Positions 26,766-35,265 of a DNA stretch of 64,000 nucleotides are shown one piece after another (position 1 is the first letter of the stretch; each line of letters starts with the position of its first letter). Source of the stretch: Pseudomonas sp. DTU12.3 (lineage in GTDB: Bacteria; Pseudomonadota; Gammaproteobacteria; Pseudomonadales; Pseudomonadaceae); NCBI RefSeq assembly GCF_004124275.1, contig NZ_CP027218.1:6164501-6228500 (forward strand), in the 5' to 3' direction. A program made the translations under genes and the position numbers. The notes below the pieces were generated by a model, which saw only the letters and a program-made list of their open reading frames with translations, was not told the DNA's origin and did no database searches.

Positions 26766-28268
26766 ATGCCGCAATCCCAAGCCAAGAATCTGTCCCTGAT
26801 CGCCGCAATCGACCTGGGCTCCAACAGCTTTCACATGGTCGTGGCGAAAGCCCAGAACGGCGAAATCCGCATTCTCGAGCGTCTCGGCGAGAAAGTTCAG
26901 CTGGCTGCCGGCATCGACGATGAGCGCAAACTCAACGAAGAATCGATGCAGCGCGGCCTCGATTGCCTCAAGCGTTTTGCCCAACTGATCAACGGTATGC
27001 CGCTGGGCGCCGTGCGCATCGTCGGCACCAACGCCCTGCGGGAAGCGCGCAACCGCCTCGAATTCATCCATCGCGCCGAAGAAATCCTCGGCCATCCGGT
27101 GGAAGTCATCTCCGGCCGTGAAGAGGCGCGCCTGATTTATCTGGGCGTGTCGCACACCCTCGCCGACACTCCGGGCAAACGTCTGGTCGCCGACATCGGC
27201 GGCGGCAGTACCGAATTCATCATTGGTCAGCGTTTCGAGCCGCTGCTGCGCGAAAGCCTGCAAATGGGCTGCGTCAGCTTCACCCAGCGCTATTTCAAGG
27301 ACGGCAAGATCACCCCGGCCCGCTACGCCCAGGCGTACACCGCAGCGCGGCTGGAGATCATGAGCATCGAGCACGCCCTGCATCGCCTGACCTGGGATGA
27401 AGCCATCGGCTCCTCGGGCACCATCCGCGCCATCGGCCTGGCGCTGAAGGCTGGCGGTCACGGCACTGGCGAAGTCAACGCCGAAGGTCTGGCGTGGCTC
27501 AAGCGTCGCCTGTTCAAACTGGGTGATGTCGACAAGATCGACTTCGAAGGCATCAAGCCTGACCGCCGGACAATCTTCCCGGCGGGTCTGGCGATTCTCG
27601 AAGCGATTTTCGACGCCCTCGAACTGCAGCGCATGGACCACTGCGACGGCGCGCTGCGTGAAGGTGTGCTTTACGACCTGCTTGGCCGTCATCATCACGA
27701 AGACGTGCGTGAACGCACCCTGACCTCGTTGATGGAGCGCTATCACGTCGATCTGCAACAGGCCGCTCGAGTCGAGCGCAAAGCCTTGCACGCATTCGAT
27801 CAGGTCGCGGCGGACTGGGAGCTGGATGACGGCATCTGGCGCGAACTCCTTGGCTGGGCAGCTAAAGTGCACGAAGTCGGCCTCGACATTGCGCACTATC
27901 ACTACCACAAACACGGCGCTTATTTGATCGAGCACTCGGACCTCGCCGGCTTCTCTCGCGAAGACCAGCAGATGCTCGCCCTGCTGGTGCGCGGCCATCG
28001 CCGCAACATTCCCAAGGACAAGTTTGCTGACTTCGGCGACGACGGCGACAAGCTGATCCGTCTGTGCGTGCTGCTGCGCTTTGCGATTCTGTTCCATCAC
28101 ATTCGTGGCACCCAAGCGATGCCGCAGGTGGTGTTGCACGCCAAGGGCAATACCCTGGATGTGCAATTCCCGGAAAACTGGCTGGACGAAAATCAGCTGA
28201 CCCAGGCGGATTTCGGGCTTGAGGCGGATTGGCTGACGCGGGTGGGCATCGTCCTCACCGTGCACTGA
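26766..28268 (+). CDS. ppx: Exopolyphosphatase
   Basis: A 500-residue Ppx/GppA-family enzyme that releases phosphate from polyphosphate ends. Actin-like ATPase-fold motifs: IAAIDLGSNSFHMVVAK (about 13-29) and VADIGGGSTEFIIG (about 143-156). The C-terminal HD-like helical part holds YHYHKHGAYLIEHSDLAGFS. It is convergent with ppk, sharing the terminator at 28391-28422. In P. aeruginosa ppx lies next to trxA and convergent with ppk; here the FadR/importer genes separate it from trxA. Confidence 0.96.
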   Translation: MPQSQAKNLSLIAAIDLGSNSFHMVVAKAQNGEIRILERLGEKVQLAAGIDDERKLNEESMQRGLDCLKRFAQLINGMPLGAVRIVGTNALREARNRLEFIHRAEEILGHPVEVISGREEARLIYLGVSHTLADTPGKRLVADIGGGSTEFIIGQRFEPLLRESLQMGCVSFTQRYFKDGKITPARYAQAYTAARLEIMSIEHALHRLTWDEAIGSSGTIRAIGLALKAGGHGTGEVNAEGLAWLKRRLFKLGDVDKIDFEGIKPDRRTIFPAGLAILEAIFDALELQRMDHCDGALREGVLYDLLGRHHHEDVRERTLTSLMERYHVDLQQAARVERKALHAFDQVAADWELDDGIWRELLGWAAKVHEVGLDIAHYHYHKHGAYLIEHSDLAGFSREDQQMLALLVRGHRRNIPKDKFADFGDDGDKLIRLCVLLRFAILFHHIRGTQAMPQVVLHAKGNTLDVQFPENWLDENQLTQADFGLEADWLTRVGIVLTVH

Positions 28269-28283
28269 CACAGCGCAAATCCC

Positions 28284-28374
28284 CCCTGTAGGAGCTGCCG
28301 CAGGCTGCGATCTTTTGATGTTGTTTTTATACGATCAAGATCAAAAGATCGCAGCCTGCGGCAGCTCCTACAGG
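28284..28374. repeat. REP pair, GTAGGAGCTGCCGCAGGCTGCGATC family
   Basis: CCCCTGTAGGAGCTGCCGCA (28284 on) with GGCTGCGATCTTTTGAT, mirrored at 28339-28374 by GATCAAAAGATCGCAGCC and GGCAGCTCCTACAGG. It lies between ppx and the shared terminator. Confidence 0.88.
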
Positions 28375-28390
28375 TCGGTGTAACAGGTAC

Positions 28391-28422
28391 AAAAAAGGCG
28401 ATCCCGTGGGATCGCCTTTTTT
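28391..28422. terminator. Bidirectional terminator between ppx and ppk
   Basis: An A run, stem GGCGATCCC-GT-GGGATCGCC and a T run (28391-28422) make a symmetrical terminator serving both convergent genes. Confidence 0.92.
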
Positions 28423-28435
28423 ATTCGGCTGAAGA

Positions 28436-30661
28436 TCAACTGCTCACTGGCAGAATCGGGCTGCCCAGTCGCTCCAGCAATGTCGCCTGCGCGCTGCGCG
28501 GGTTCTGGTTGCCGGTCGGCGTGTTGCGGATGTAACGGCCATCCGACTGCAGGCTCCAGCTGTGGGTGTTGTCGGTCAGGTACAGCTCGAGCTCTTTCTT
28601 CACGCGGGTCAGCAGCTTTTTGCCTTCTACCGGGAAGCAAGTCTCAACGCGCTTGTCGAGGTTGCGCTCCATCCAGTCGGCGCTGGAGAGGAACATCTGC
28701 TCGTCGCCGCCATTGAGGAAGTAGAACACGCGGGTGTGTTCGAGGAAGCGGCCGATGATCGAGCGCACATGGATGTTGTGCGAAACCCCGGCGATGCCCG
28801 GACGCAGGCAGCACATGCCACGCACCACCAGATCGATGCGCACGCCAGACTGGCTGGCCTTGTACAACGCGCGGATGATCTTCGGATCGGTCAGCGAGTT
28901 GAACTTGGCAATGATGTGCGCCGGTTTGCCGTCGAGCGCAAATTGCGTCTCGCGGGCGATCATGTCGAGCATGCCCTTTTTCAGGGTGAACGGCGCATGC
29001 AGCAGCTTCTTCATGCGCAGGGTCTTGCCCATGCCGATCAACTGGCTGAACAGTTTGCCGACGTCTTCGCACAAGGCGTCGTCGGAAGTCAGCAAGCTGT
29101 AGTCGGTGTAAAGCTTGGCGTTGCCGGCGTGGTAGTTACCGGTGCCGAGGTGCGCGTAACGGACGATCTCGCCGGCTTCGCGACGCAGGATCAGCATCAT
29201 CTTGGCGTGGGTCTTGAAGCCCACCACGCCGTAGATCACCACCGCACCGGCCGCTTGCAGACGACTGGCCAGCTGCAGGTTGGACTCTTCGTCGAAGCGC
29301 GCACGCAGCTCGATGACCGCCGTGACTTCCTTGCCGTTACGCGCGGCATCGACCAGCGCATCGACGATCTCGGAGTTGGCGCCGGAGCGGTAAAGGGTCT
29401 GACGCACAGCGAGTACGTGCGGGTCTTTCGCCGCTTGGCGCAGCAGGTCGACCACCGGGGTGAACGACTCGAACGGGTGCAGCAAGAGGATGTCCTGCTT
29501 GCTGACCACGCTGAAAATGTTTTCGCTGTTCTGCAGCAGTTTCGGGATCTGCGGGGTGAACGGCGTGTATTGCAGCTCCGGATGACTGTCCAGACCGGTG
29601 ATGCTGAACAGCCGCGTCAGGTTGACCGGGCCGTTGACCTGATACAGCTCGCTCTCGCTCAGGTTGAACTGCTTGAGCAGATAGTCCGAGAGGTGTTTCG
29701 GGCAAGTGTCAGCGACTTCCAGGCGCACCGCATCGCCGTAACGACGCGAGAACAACTCGCCACGCAGCGCGCGGGCGAGGTCTTCTACATCTTCGGAGTC
29801 GAGCGCCAGGTCGGCGTTTCGGGTCAGGCGGAACTGGTAGCAGCCCTTGACCTTCATGCCCTGGAACAGGTCATCGGCGTGGGCGTGGATCATCGACGAG
29901 AGGAACACATAGTTGTCGCCGGCGCCGCCGACTTCTTCCGGCACCTTGATGATCCGCGGCAGCAAGCGCGGCGCCGGGATGATCGCCAGGCCGGAATCGC
30001 GACCGAAGGCGTCGATACCTTCCAGCTCGACGATGAAGTTCAGGCTCTTGTTCACCAGCAACGGGAACGGGTGCGTCGGGTCGAGGCCGATCGGGGTGAT
30101 GATCGGCGCGATCTCGTCACGGAAATAGCGGCGCACCCAGGTCTTCAGCTTGACCGTCCAGTTGCGGCGACGGATGAAGCGCACCTGATGCTTTTCCAGC
30201 TCCGGCAGCAGGATGTCATTGAGGATTGCGTACTGACGGTCAACGTGACCGTGCACCAGCTCGCTGATCCGCGCCAGCGCTTGATGCGGTTGCAGACCGT
30301 CGGCACCGGCCTGCTCACGGGCGAAGGTGATCTGCTTCTTCAGGCCGGCAACGCGGATTTCAAAGAATTCGTCGAGGTTGCTGGAAAAGATCAGCAGGAA
30401 CTTCAAGCGTTCCAGCAACGGATAGGACTCGTCCAGCGCCTGTTCCAGCACGCGGATATTGAACTGCAATTGCGAGAGCTCGCGGTGGATGTACAGGCTG
30501 CTGTCATCCAGACCGGGAATGGCGATGGCTGGCACCGCCGCCGCAGGTTCGGCCACCGGCGCGGGCGGCGCAGGCTCCAGTTCCGGCGGGGTTTCGGTGA
30601 TTTGCTCGACCACCGGTTGAGCTTCTTTTACGGCAACTTCAGTGAGTCCTTCGGTATTCAT
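28436..30661 (-). CDS. ppk: Polyphosphate kinase 1
   Basis: A 741-residue Ppk1, slightly longer than E. coli (688) through a proline/glutamate-rich N-terminal extension of about 45 residues. Core blocks: YIHRELSQLQFNIRVLEQAL (about 53-72), the phospholipase-D-like motif KTHAKMMLILRR with the autophosphorylated His, VRYAHLGTGNYHAGNAKLYT, and the second His region RFLEHTRVFYFLNGG. It makes polyphosphate from ATP reversibly. It lies 18 bases after hemB on the same strand, so the two are likely co-transcribed from the Pho-type promoter before hemB. Confidence 0.95.
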   Translation of the reverse strand: MNTEGLTEVAVKEAQPVVEQITETPPELEPAPPAPVAEPAAAVPAIAIPGLDDSSLYIHRELSQLQFNIRVLEQALDESYPLLERLKFLLIFSSNLDEFFEIRVAGLKKQITFAREQAGADGLQPHQALARISELVHGHVDRQYAILNDILLPELEKHQVRFIRRRNWTVKLKTWVRRYFRDEIAPIITPIGLDPTHPFPLLVNKSLNFIVELEGIDAFGRDSGLAIIPAPRLLPRIIKVPEEVGGAGDNYVFLSSMIHAHADDLFQGMKVKGCYQFRLTRNADLALDSEDVEDLARALRGELFSRRYGDAVRLEVADTCPKHLSDYLLKQFNLSESELYQVNGPVNLTRLFSITGLDSHPELQYTPFTPQIPKLLQNSENIFSVVSKQDILLLHPFESFTPVVDLLRQAAKDPHVLAVRQTLYRSGANSEIVDALVDAARNGKEVTAVIELRARFDEESNLQLASRLQAAGAVVIYGVVGFKTHAKMMLILRREAGEIVRYAHLGTGNYHAGNAKLYTDYSLLTSDDALCEDVGKLFSQLIGMGKTLRMKKLLHAPFTLKKGMLDMIARETQFALDGKPAHIIAKFNSLTDPKIIRALYKASQSGVRIDLVVRGMCCLRPGIAGVSHNIHVRSIIGRFLEHTRVFYFLNGGDEQMFLSSADWMERNLDKRVETCFPVEGKKLLTRVKKELELYLTDNTHSWSLQSDGRYIRNTPTGNQNPRSAQATLLERLGSPILPVSS

Positions 30662-30679
30662 CGAATGTTCCTGGGAGGG

Positions 30680-31693
30680 CTATTTCTGCTCTCGTAACAA
30701 TTGAGCGGCACGGACAGCAAAGTAAGTCAGGATGCCATCAGCACCGGCACGTTTAAAGGCGGTCAGTGATTCGACAATCACCGCCTCGCTCAACCAGCCA
30801 TTCTGGATCGCCGCCATGTGCATGGCGTATTCGCCGCTAACCTGGTAGACGAAGGTCGGCACCTTGAAGGCATCTTTTACCCGGAAAAGAATGTCCAGGT
30901 ATGGCATGCCCGGCTTGACCATGACCATGTCCGCGCCTTCAGACAAGTCCGCACCGACTTCGTGCAGCGCTTCGTCACTGTTGGCCGGGTCCATCTGATA
31001 AGAGGCCTTATTCGCTTTGCCGAGATTCGACGCCGAACCCACCGCATCGCGGAACGGGCCGTAATAGGCGCTGGCGTACTTGGCCGAGTAAGCCATGATC
31101 CGCACGTTGACGTGACCGGCGATTTCCAGCGCTTCGCGGATCGCCTGGATGCGACCGTCCATCATGTCCGACGGTGCGACGACCTGCGCGCCGGCTTCGG
31201 CGTGGGACAACGCCTGACGCACCAGTGCGTCGACGGTGATGTCGTTCTGCACGTAGCCTGCTTCGTCGAGAATGCCGTCCTGACCATGAGTGGTGAACGG
31301 ATCGAGCGCCACGTCGGTGATTACGCCGAGTTCCGGGAAACGCTCACGCAGGGCGCGGGTGGCGCGCTGGGCGATGCCTTCGGGGTTCCAGGCTTCAGCG
31401 GCGTCGAGGGATTTCAGTCCTGCCGGGGTGACCGGGAACAGCGCCAGCGCCGGAATACCCAGTTCGACCCAGTTCGCCGCTTCTTCGAGCAGCAAATCGA
31501 TAGTCAGCCGCTCTACCCCGGGCATCGAGGCCACGGCTTCGCGGCGGTTTTCACCGTCAAGCACGAACACCGGCAGGATCAAGTCATCGACCGTCAGCAC
31601 ATTTTCCCGCACCAGCCGACGCGAAAAATCATCACGGCGATTGCGGCGCAGGCGCGTGGCTGGGAACAGACGATTGGCTGGGGTAAAGCTCAC
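30680..31693 (-). CDS. hemB: Delta-aminolevulinic acid dehydratase (porphobilinogen synthase)
   Basis: A 337-residue enzyme joining two 5-aminolevulinate molecules to porphobilinogen. A GTG start at 31693 with CAGGAG seven bases upstream gives the usual pseudomonad length; an open frame extending to 31801 is not supported. The metal region is the Asp-rich form DVALDPFTTHGQDGI (about 131-145), as in Mg-dependent Pseudomonas enzymes, without the zinc cysteines. Schiff-base Lys residues are in MAYSAKYASAYYGPFRD and MVKPGMPYLDI. A Pho-type promoter lies upstream. The same pathway continues with hemC, hemD, hemX and hemY at 48.9-53 kb. Confidence 0.95.
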   Translation of the reverse strand: MSFTPANRLFPATRLRRNRRDDFSRRLVRENVLTVDDLILPVFVLDGENRREAVASMPGVERLTIDLLLEEAANWVELGIPALALFPVTPAGLKSLDAAEAWNPEGIAQRATRALRERFPELGVITDVALDPFTTHGQDGILDEAGYVQNDITVDALVRQALSHAEAGAQVVAPSDMMDGRIQAIREALEIAGHVNVRIMAYSAKYASAYYGPFRDAVGSASNLGKANKASYQMDPANSDEALHEVGADLSEGADMVMVKPGMPYLDILFRVKDAFKVPTFVYQVSGEYAMHMAAIQNGWLSEAVIVESLTAFKRAGADGILTYFAVRAAQLLREQK

Positions 31694-31732
31694 GGCGGAC
31701 TCCTGAGCCCGCGCAAACGGGCGAGCGTGACA

Positions 31733-31766
31733 GTTATAGACGGCCATTATGACGAACAGATGACAG
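31733..31766 (-). promoter_or_regulatory. Pho box and -10 element in front of hemB-ppk
   Basis: On the minus strand, CTGTCATCTGT followed by TCGTCATAATG forms two 11-base units (31766-31745). Each carries GTCAT in register, as in the PhoB consensus CTGTCAT. Ten bases after the second core stands TATAAC (31738-31733), the same spacing as in E. coli phoA. A weaker third unit (CCTCAC) precedes the first. No -35 hexamer is needed for PhoB promoters. The inferred start lies near 31726, about 30 bases before the hemB GTG. Confidence 0.7.
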
Positions 31767-31900
31767 TTGTGTGAGGCCTGTGACGTGTAGCCGCATTCCA
31801 TTCTCAGTGTAGGAATTGTTCACGTCGAGACACATTTGGACACTTTCATGAATGTGTCCGAAGGGTTAGGCTGCGCGTTCATTTCGCCAGCACCCAGACA

Positions 31901-32557
31901 ATGCTCCAACAATTTCTGCATGACTTTGGCTACTTTGCCTTGTTCCTCGGCACGTTCTTCGAAGGCGAAACCATTCTGGTGCTCGCGGGCTTCCTCGCGT
32001 TCCGTGGATACATGGACATCAATATGGTGGTGGTCGTGGCGTTCTTCGGCAGCTATGCCGGCGATCAGCTGTGGTACTTCCTCGGCCGCAAGCACGGGCG
32101 CAAGTTGCTGGCGCGCAAACCGCGCTGGCAGATGATGGGTGACCGCGCGCTGGAACACATCCGCAAGCATCCGGACATCTGGGTCCTGAGCTTCCGCTTC
32201 GTTTACGGTCTGCGCACGGTGATGCCGGTGGCGATCGGCCTGTCGGGTTATCCGCCGGGACGTTATCTGCTGCTCAATGGCATTGGCGCGGCGATCTGGG
32301 CCAGCGCCCTCGCCGCCGCTGCCTATCACTTCGGTGCGGTGCTGGAAGGCATGCTCGGCAGCATCAAGAAGTACGAGCTGTGGGTATTGGGTGCGCTGTT
32401 GATTCTTGGTGTTGGCCTGTGGCTGCGCCGCCGCTTCAAGAATGCGCGGCTGGCCAAACAGGTTTACCAGGACGAACAAATCGCCAAAGCGGCCAAGGCT
32501 GAACAGCTGAAGGCCGAACAGGCCAACCCCGCTGAACCTAAGACGCCCACCGAGTAA
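31901..32557 (+). CDS. DedA-family membrane protein
   Basis: A 218-residue polytopic protein of the DedA/SNARE-associated family: MLQQFLHDFGYFALFLGTFF with FEGETILVLAGFLA (acidic membrane-embedded residue), then GDQLWYFLGRKHG and the Arg-bearing block FRFVYGLRTVMPVAIGLSG (about 104-122). The C-terminal tail is charged (KAEQLKAEQANPAE). DedA proteins support lipid-carrier recycling and the proton-motive force, and are needed for resistance to cationic peptides in several species. It is divergent from hemB, and its last 20 bases overlap the convergent sterol-desaturase gene. Confidence 0.9.
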   Translation: MLQQFLHDFGYFALFLGTFFEGETILVLAGFLAFRGYMDINMVVVVAFFGSYAGDQLWYFLGRKHGRKLLARKPRWQMMGDRALEHIRKHPDIWVLSFRFVYGLRTVMPVAIGLSGYPPGRYLLLNGIGAAIWASALAAAAYHFGAVLEGMLGSIKKYELWVLGALLILGVGLWLRRRFKNARLAKQVYQDEQIAKAAKAEQLKAEQANPAEPKTPTE

Positions 32558-33773
32558 CCTGCCGGCGACAGCGGTATAACCCGATAACGCTGATCAGACT
32601 GTAACCGAGCAGGCCGGCCCACATTTGCGGGCTGGCCGGCCAAAGACCGACCAGCGGCGCCAGCCACACCAGCGGCACGTTCAACGCCAGCCGCAGCAGC
32701 TCGACTTGCAATGCCCACGGGCGATTCTCCAGGGCCACGCCCAACGCAAACACACCGAACGCTACCGCCCCCCAGCCAAGCAACAGCGCGGCGCTCGGCA
32801 AGCCGCGCTCCAGGTTCATCAGATAACTGCCCAGCGCGATGTAGACGCAAAACTGCACCGCCACATACCCCTGCTGACGCCGCCCAAGCGGCACCTCGAA
32901 TTTGCGGAACTGCGCCAGATCCGGCTTGTTCATCGGGTACTTCGCTGCGACATCCGCCGGCCGCCAACCGGTGCGCATGAACCAGATTCGCAGTTTGTCC
33001 CACGGGCTCCCGGCCCGCCGCGCGTCATCCCACAATTGCGCATAAAACTGCAGATTGGCCCACAGCGGATTCCAGCTCGCCAGCGGTGTGGTCACGCCGA
33101 AAATCACTGGCTCGTTGTCGTCCTCTTCCTGAAACGTGCCGAACAGCCGATCCCAAAGAATGAACACCCCGCCGTAGTTGCGATCCATGTAGAGAGCGTT
33201 CTGTGCATGGTGAGCCCGATGATTGGACGGCGTAACGAAGCACCACTCGAACCAGCCGAGCTTGGGAATGTGTTGGGTGTGCACCCAGAATTGATAAAGC
33301 AGGTTCAGCGCCGCAACGCTGACGAATACCAGCAACGGCACACCGAACACGGCCATCGGCAGGTAGAAAATCCAGCCGAGCAGAAACCCGGTACTGGTCT
33401 GGCGCAGCGCGGTGGAAAGGTTGTACTCCTCGCTCTGGTGATGCACCGAATGCGCCGCCCAGAGGATGTTGCGCTCGTGGCCCAGGCGGTGCAGCCAGTA
33501 GTAGCAGAAGTCGTAGAGGACGAAGGCAAAAATCCAGACCCAGACGCTGTCCGCCGAAAGTCTGAGCAATGCCAGATGCTTGAGGGCAAATGCGTAAGTC
33601 AGCAGCCCGACGCCTTTGGTCAGCAGCCCGGTGGTGGTCGAGAGCACGCCGGTGCTGATGCTGTTCACCGCATCGGCCAAGCGATAGTTGCTGACCCCGC
33701 GCCAACGGTCGGCAAGCAGCTCCACCGCGATCAACACCAGGAAAAACGGCACCGCATACAGAATGAAATCCAT
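32538..33773 (-). CDS. Sterol desaturase/fatty acid hydroxylase family protein
   Basis: A 411-residue membrane di-iron enzyme. Three His boxes are seen: HRLGHE (about 97), HSVHHQSEEYN (about 109-119) and a later HTQH...NHRAHHAQN region (about 175-210). About six to eight membrane segments flank them. Relatives hydroxylate or desaturate sterols, fatty acids, or alkylglycerols (AGMO is the closest layout). No sterol pathway is expected in Pseudomonas, so the substrate is unknown. The ATG at 33773 is chosen because it opens a membrane segment (MDFILYAVPFFLVLIAVELL); an upstream start adds a basic non-conserved stretch. The 3' end overlaps dedA by 20 bases. Confidence 0.85.
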   Translation of the reverse strand: MDFILYAVPFFLVLIAVELLADRWRGVSNYRLADAVNSISTGVLSTTTGLLTKGVGLLTYAFALKHLALLRLSADSVWVWIFAFVLYDFCYYWLHRLGHERNILWAAHSVHHQSEEYNLSTALRQTSTGFLLGWIFYLPMAVFGVPLLVFVSVAALNLLYQFWVHTQHIPKLGWFEWCFVTPSNHRAHHAQNALYMDRNYGGVFILWDRLFGTFQEEDDNEPVIFGVTTPLASWNPLWANLQFYAQLWDDARRAGSPWDKLRIWFMRTGWRPADVAAKYPMNKPDLAQFRKFEVPLGRRQQGYVAVQFCVYIALGSYLMNLERGLPSAALLLGWGAVAFGVFALGVALENRPWALQVELLRLALNVPLVWLAPLVGLWPASPQMWAGLLGYSLISVIGLYRCRRQVTRWAS

Positions 33774-33889
33774 GACGCGCCCCGCTCGCAAACGTATGCA
33801 ATAGATCCTAGGCGCAGCCACCGATTAACCCTATGGCAACACGCGACAATTTAGTGGACATTTAGCGCCATGAATCTGGAGAGAAACCC

Positions 33890-34558
33890 ATGAGCAAAAA
33901 AGTTGCAGTGATCCTGTCCGGCAGTGGCGTGTACGACGGCGCCGAGATCCATGAGAGCGTCATCACCCTGCTGCGTCTCGACCAACGCGGCGCCCAGGTG
34001 CAGTGCTTCGCCCCGAACATCGCGCAATTGCATGTGATCAACCACCTGACCGGCGAAGAAATGCCCGAGTCGCGCAACGTGCTGGTGGAATCGGCGCGCA
34101 TTGCCCGTGGCAACATCAAGGACATCCGCGAGGCCGACGTCGAAGACTTCGATGCGCTGATCGTGCCCGGCGGTTTTGGTGCGGCGAAAAACCTCTCCAA
34201 TTTCGCTGTCGAGGGCGCAGGCTGCACCGTGCAGCCGGAAGTGCTGGCGCTGGCCGAAGCGTTTGCCGAAGCCGGCAAACCGGTAGGGTTGATGTGCATT
34301 TCACCGGCACTCGCGGCGAAGATCTACGGCCCTGGCGTGACTTGCACCATCGGCAACGATGCCGACACCGCCACGGCGATGAACAAGATGGGCGCGACCC
34401 ACGAAGATTGCGCGGTGAGCGAGATCATCGAAGACAAGGCGCGCAAACTGGTGACGACCCCGGCTTATATGCTGGCGCAGAACATCAGCGAAGCGGCTTC
34501 GGGGATCAACAAGCTGGTTGACCGGGTGCTCGAACTGACCCACGAAAACGACGCCTGA
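33890..34558 (+). CDS. elbB: Isoprenoid biosynthesis glyoxalase ElbB
   Basis: A 222-residue DJ-1/PfpI-superfamily protein. N-terminus MSKKVAVILSGSGVYDGAEI, the block VEDFDALIVPGGFGAAKNLS (about 81-100) and the nucleophile elbow GLMCISPALAAKIYGPG with Cys at about 138. E. coli ElbB has glyoxalase activity in vitro and was linked to isoprenoid levels; the physiological role is unsettled. A single gene with AGAGAAACCC before the ATG. It is divergent from the sterol-desaturase gene and followed by a REP pair. Confidence 0.9.
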   Translation: MSKKVAVILSGSGVYDGAEIHESVITLLRLDQRGAQVQCFAPNIAQLHVINHLTGEEMPESRNVLVESARIARGNIKDIREADVEDFDALIVPGGFGAAKNLSNFAVEGAGCTVQPEVLALAEAFAEAGKPVGLMCISPALAAKIYGPGVTCTIGNDADTATAMNKMGATHEDCAVSEIIEDKARKLVTTPAYMLAQNISEAASGINKLVDRVLELTHENDA

Positions 34559-34568
34559 CACGGTCTAT

Positions 34569-34658
34569 TGTAGGAGTGAGCCTGCTCGCGATGGCGGTGT
34601 GTCAGGCAACATATCTGTTGAATGATCGACCGCTATCGCGAGCAGGCTCACTCCTACC
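34569..34658. repeat. REP pair, GTAGGAGTGAGCCTGCTCGCGAT family
   Basis: TGTAGGAGTGAGCCTGCTCG (34569 on) and CGAGCAGGCTCACTCCTACC (34639 on) are mirrored around a loop of about 45 bases. It lies between the convergent elbB and UPF0178 genes. Confidence 0.85.
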
Positions 34659-34675
34659 AAGGATTTGTGTTGGGC

Positions 34676-35131
34676 TCAGGGTTTACGGGTCAGGCGCGTG
34701 AGGATCCGGTCCAGCGCATTGGCAAACGCCTGCTTCTCGCGATCGCCAAACGGCGCCGGGCCGCCGCTCATCTGGCCTTGCTCACGCAAGTCGGTGAACA
34801 GGTTGCGCACCGCCAACCGTTCGCCCATGTTCTGCGCATCGAACTCCTTGCCGCGCGGATCCAGCGCCGCAACGCCCTTCTTCACCAGGCGGTCGGCCAG
34901 CGGAATGTCGCTGCAAATCACCAGCTCACCCGGCACCGCGTGTTCGACCAGATAATCGTCCGCGGCATCCGGGCCGCTCGGCACCACGATCAGCTTGACG
35001 ATGGCCAGCCCCGGCTTGATCTGCGGCTGCCCCGCGACCAGCACCACTTCATACTGGCGCTTGAGGGCAAACTTCACCACCAGATCCTTGGCCGCCCGTG
35101 GGCAGGCGTCGGCATCGATCCATACACGCAT
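34676..35131 (-). CDS. UPF0178 protein (YaiI/YqxD family, NYN-like)
   Basis: A 151-residue protein with the UPF0178 signature MRVWIDADACPRAAKDLVVK and the later blocks DYLVEHAVPGELVICSDIPL and ALDPRGKEFDAQNMGERLAV. The conserved acidic residues resemble NYN/PIN-type nucleases, but the function of this family is not established. The ATG at 35131 is preferred; the frame continues 23 codons upstream into a REP element. REP pairs flank the gene on both sides. Confidence 0.88.
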   Translation of the reverse strand: MRVWIDADACPRAAKDLVVKFALKRQYEVVLVAGQPQIKPGLAIVKLIVVPSGPDAADDYLVEHAVPGELVICSDIPLADRLVKKGVAALDPRGKEFDAQNMGERLAVRNLFTDLREQGQMSGGPAPFGDREKQAFANALDRILTRLTRKP

Positions 35132-35150
35132 TTTGTTTACCTCATAAAGC

Positions 35151-35251
35151 AAAAGATCGCAGCCTGCGGCAGCTCCTACAGAGTGCGCGTCGCGCCGCAA
35201 TATTGCGACATGCGCGCCCCCTGCAGGAGCTGCCGCAGGCTGCGATCTTTT
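35151..35251. repeat. REP pair, GTAGGAGCTGCCGCAGGCTGCGATC family
   Basis: AAAAGATCGCAGCCTGCGGC and AGCTCCTACAG (35151-35181), with the mirrored copy CTGCAGGAGCTGCCGCAGGC (35221 on) and TGCGATCTTTT. It lies between the FTR1 gene (3' end) and the UPF0178 gene (5' end). Confidence 0.88.
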
Positions 35252-35265
35252 AAGGGATCACCCAA

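Noticed and set aside
25692..28271. An 859-codon minus-strand open frame
   Set aside because: Antisense to the importer ATPase and ppx, and it runs through repeats; no domain.
28562..30697. A 711-codon plus-strand open frame opposite ppk
   Set aside because: Peptide lacks family features, and ppk on the other strand is unmistakable.
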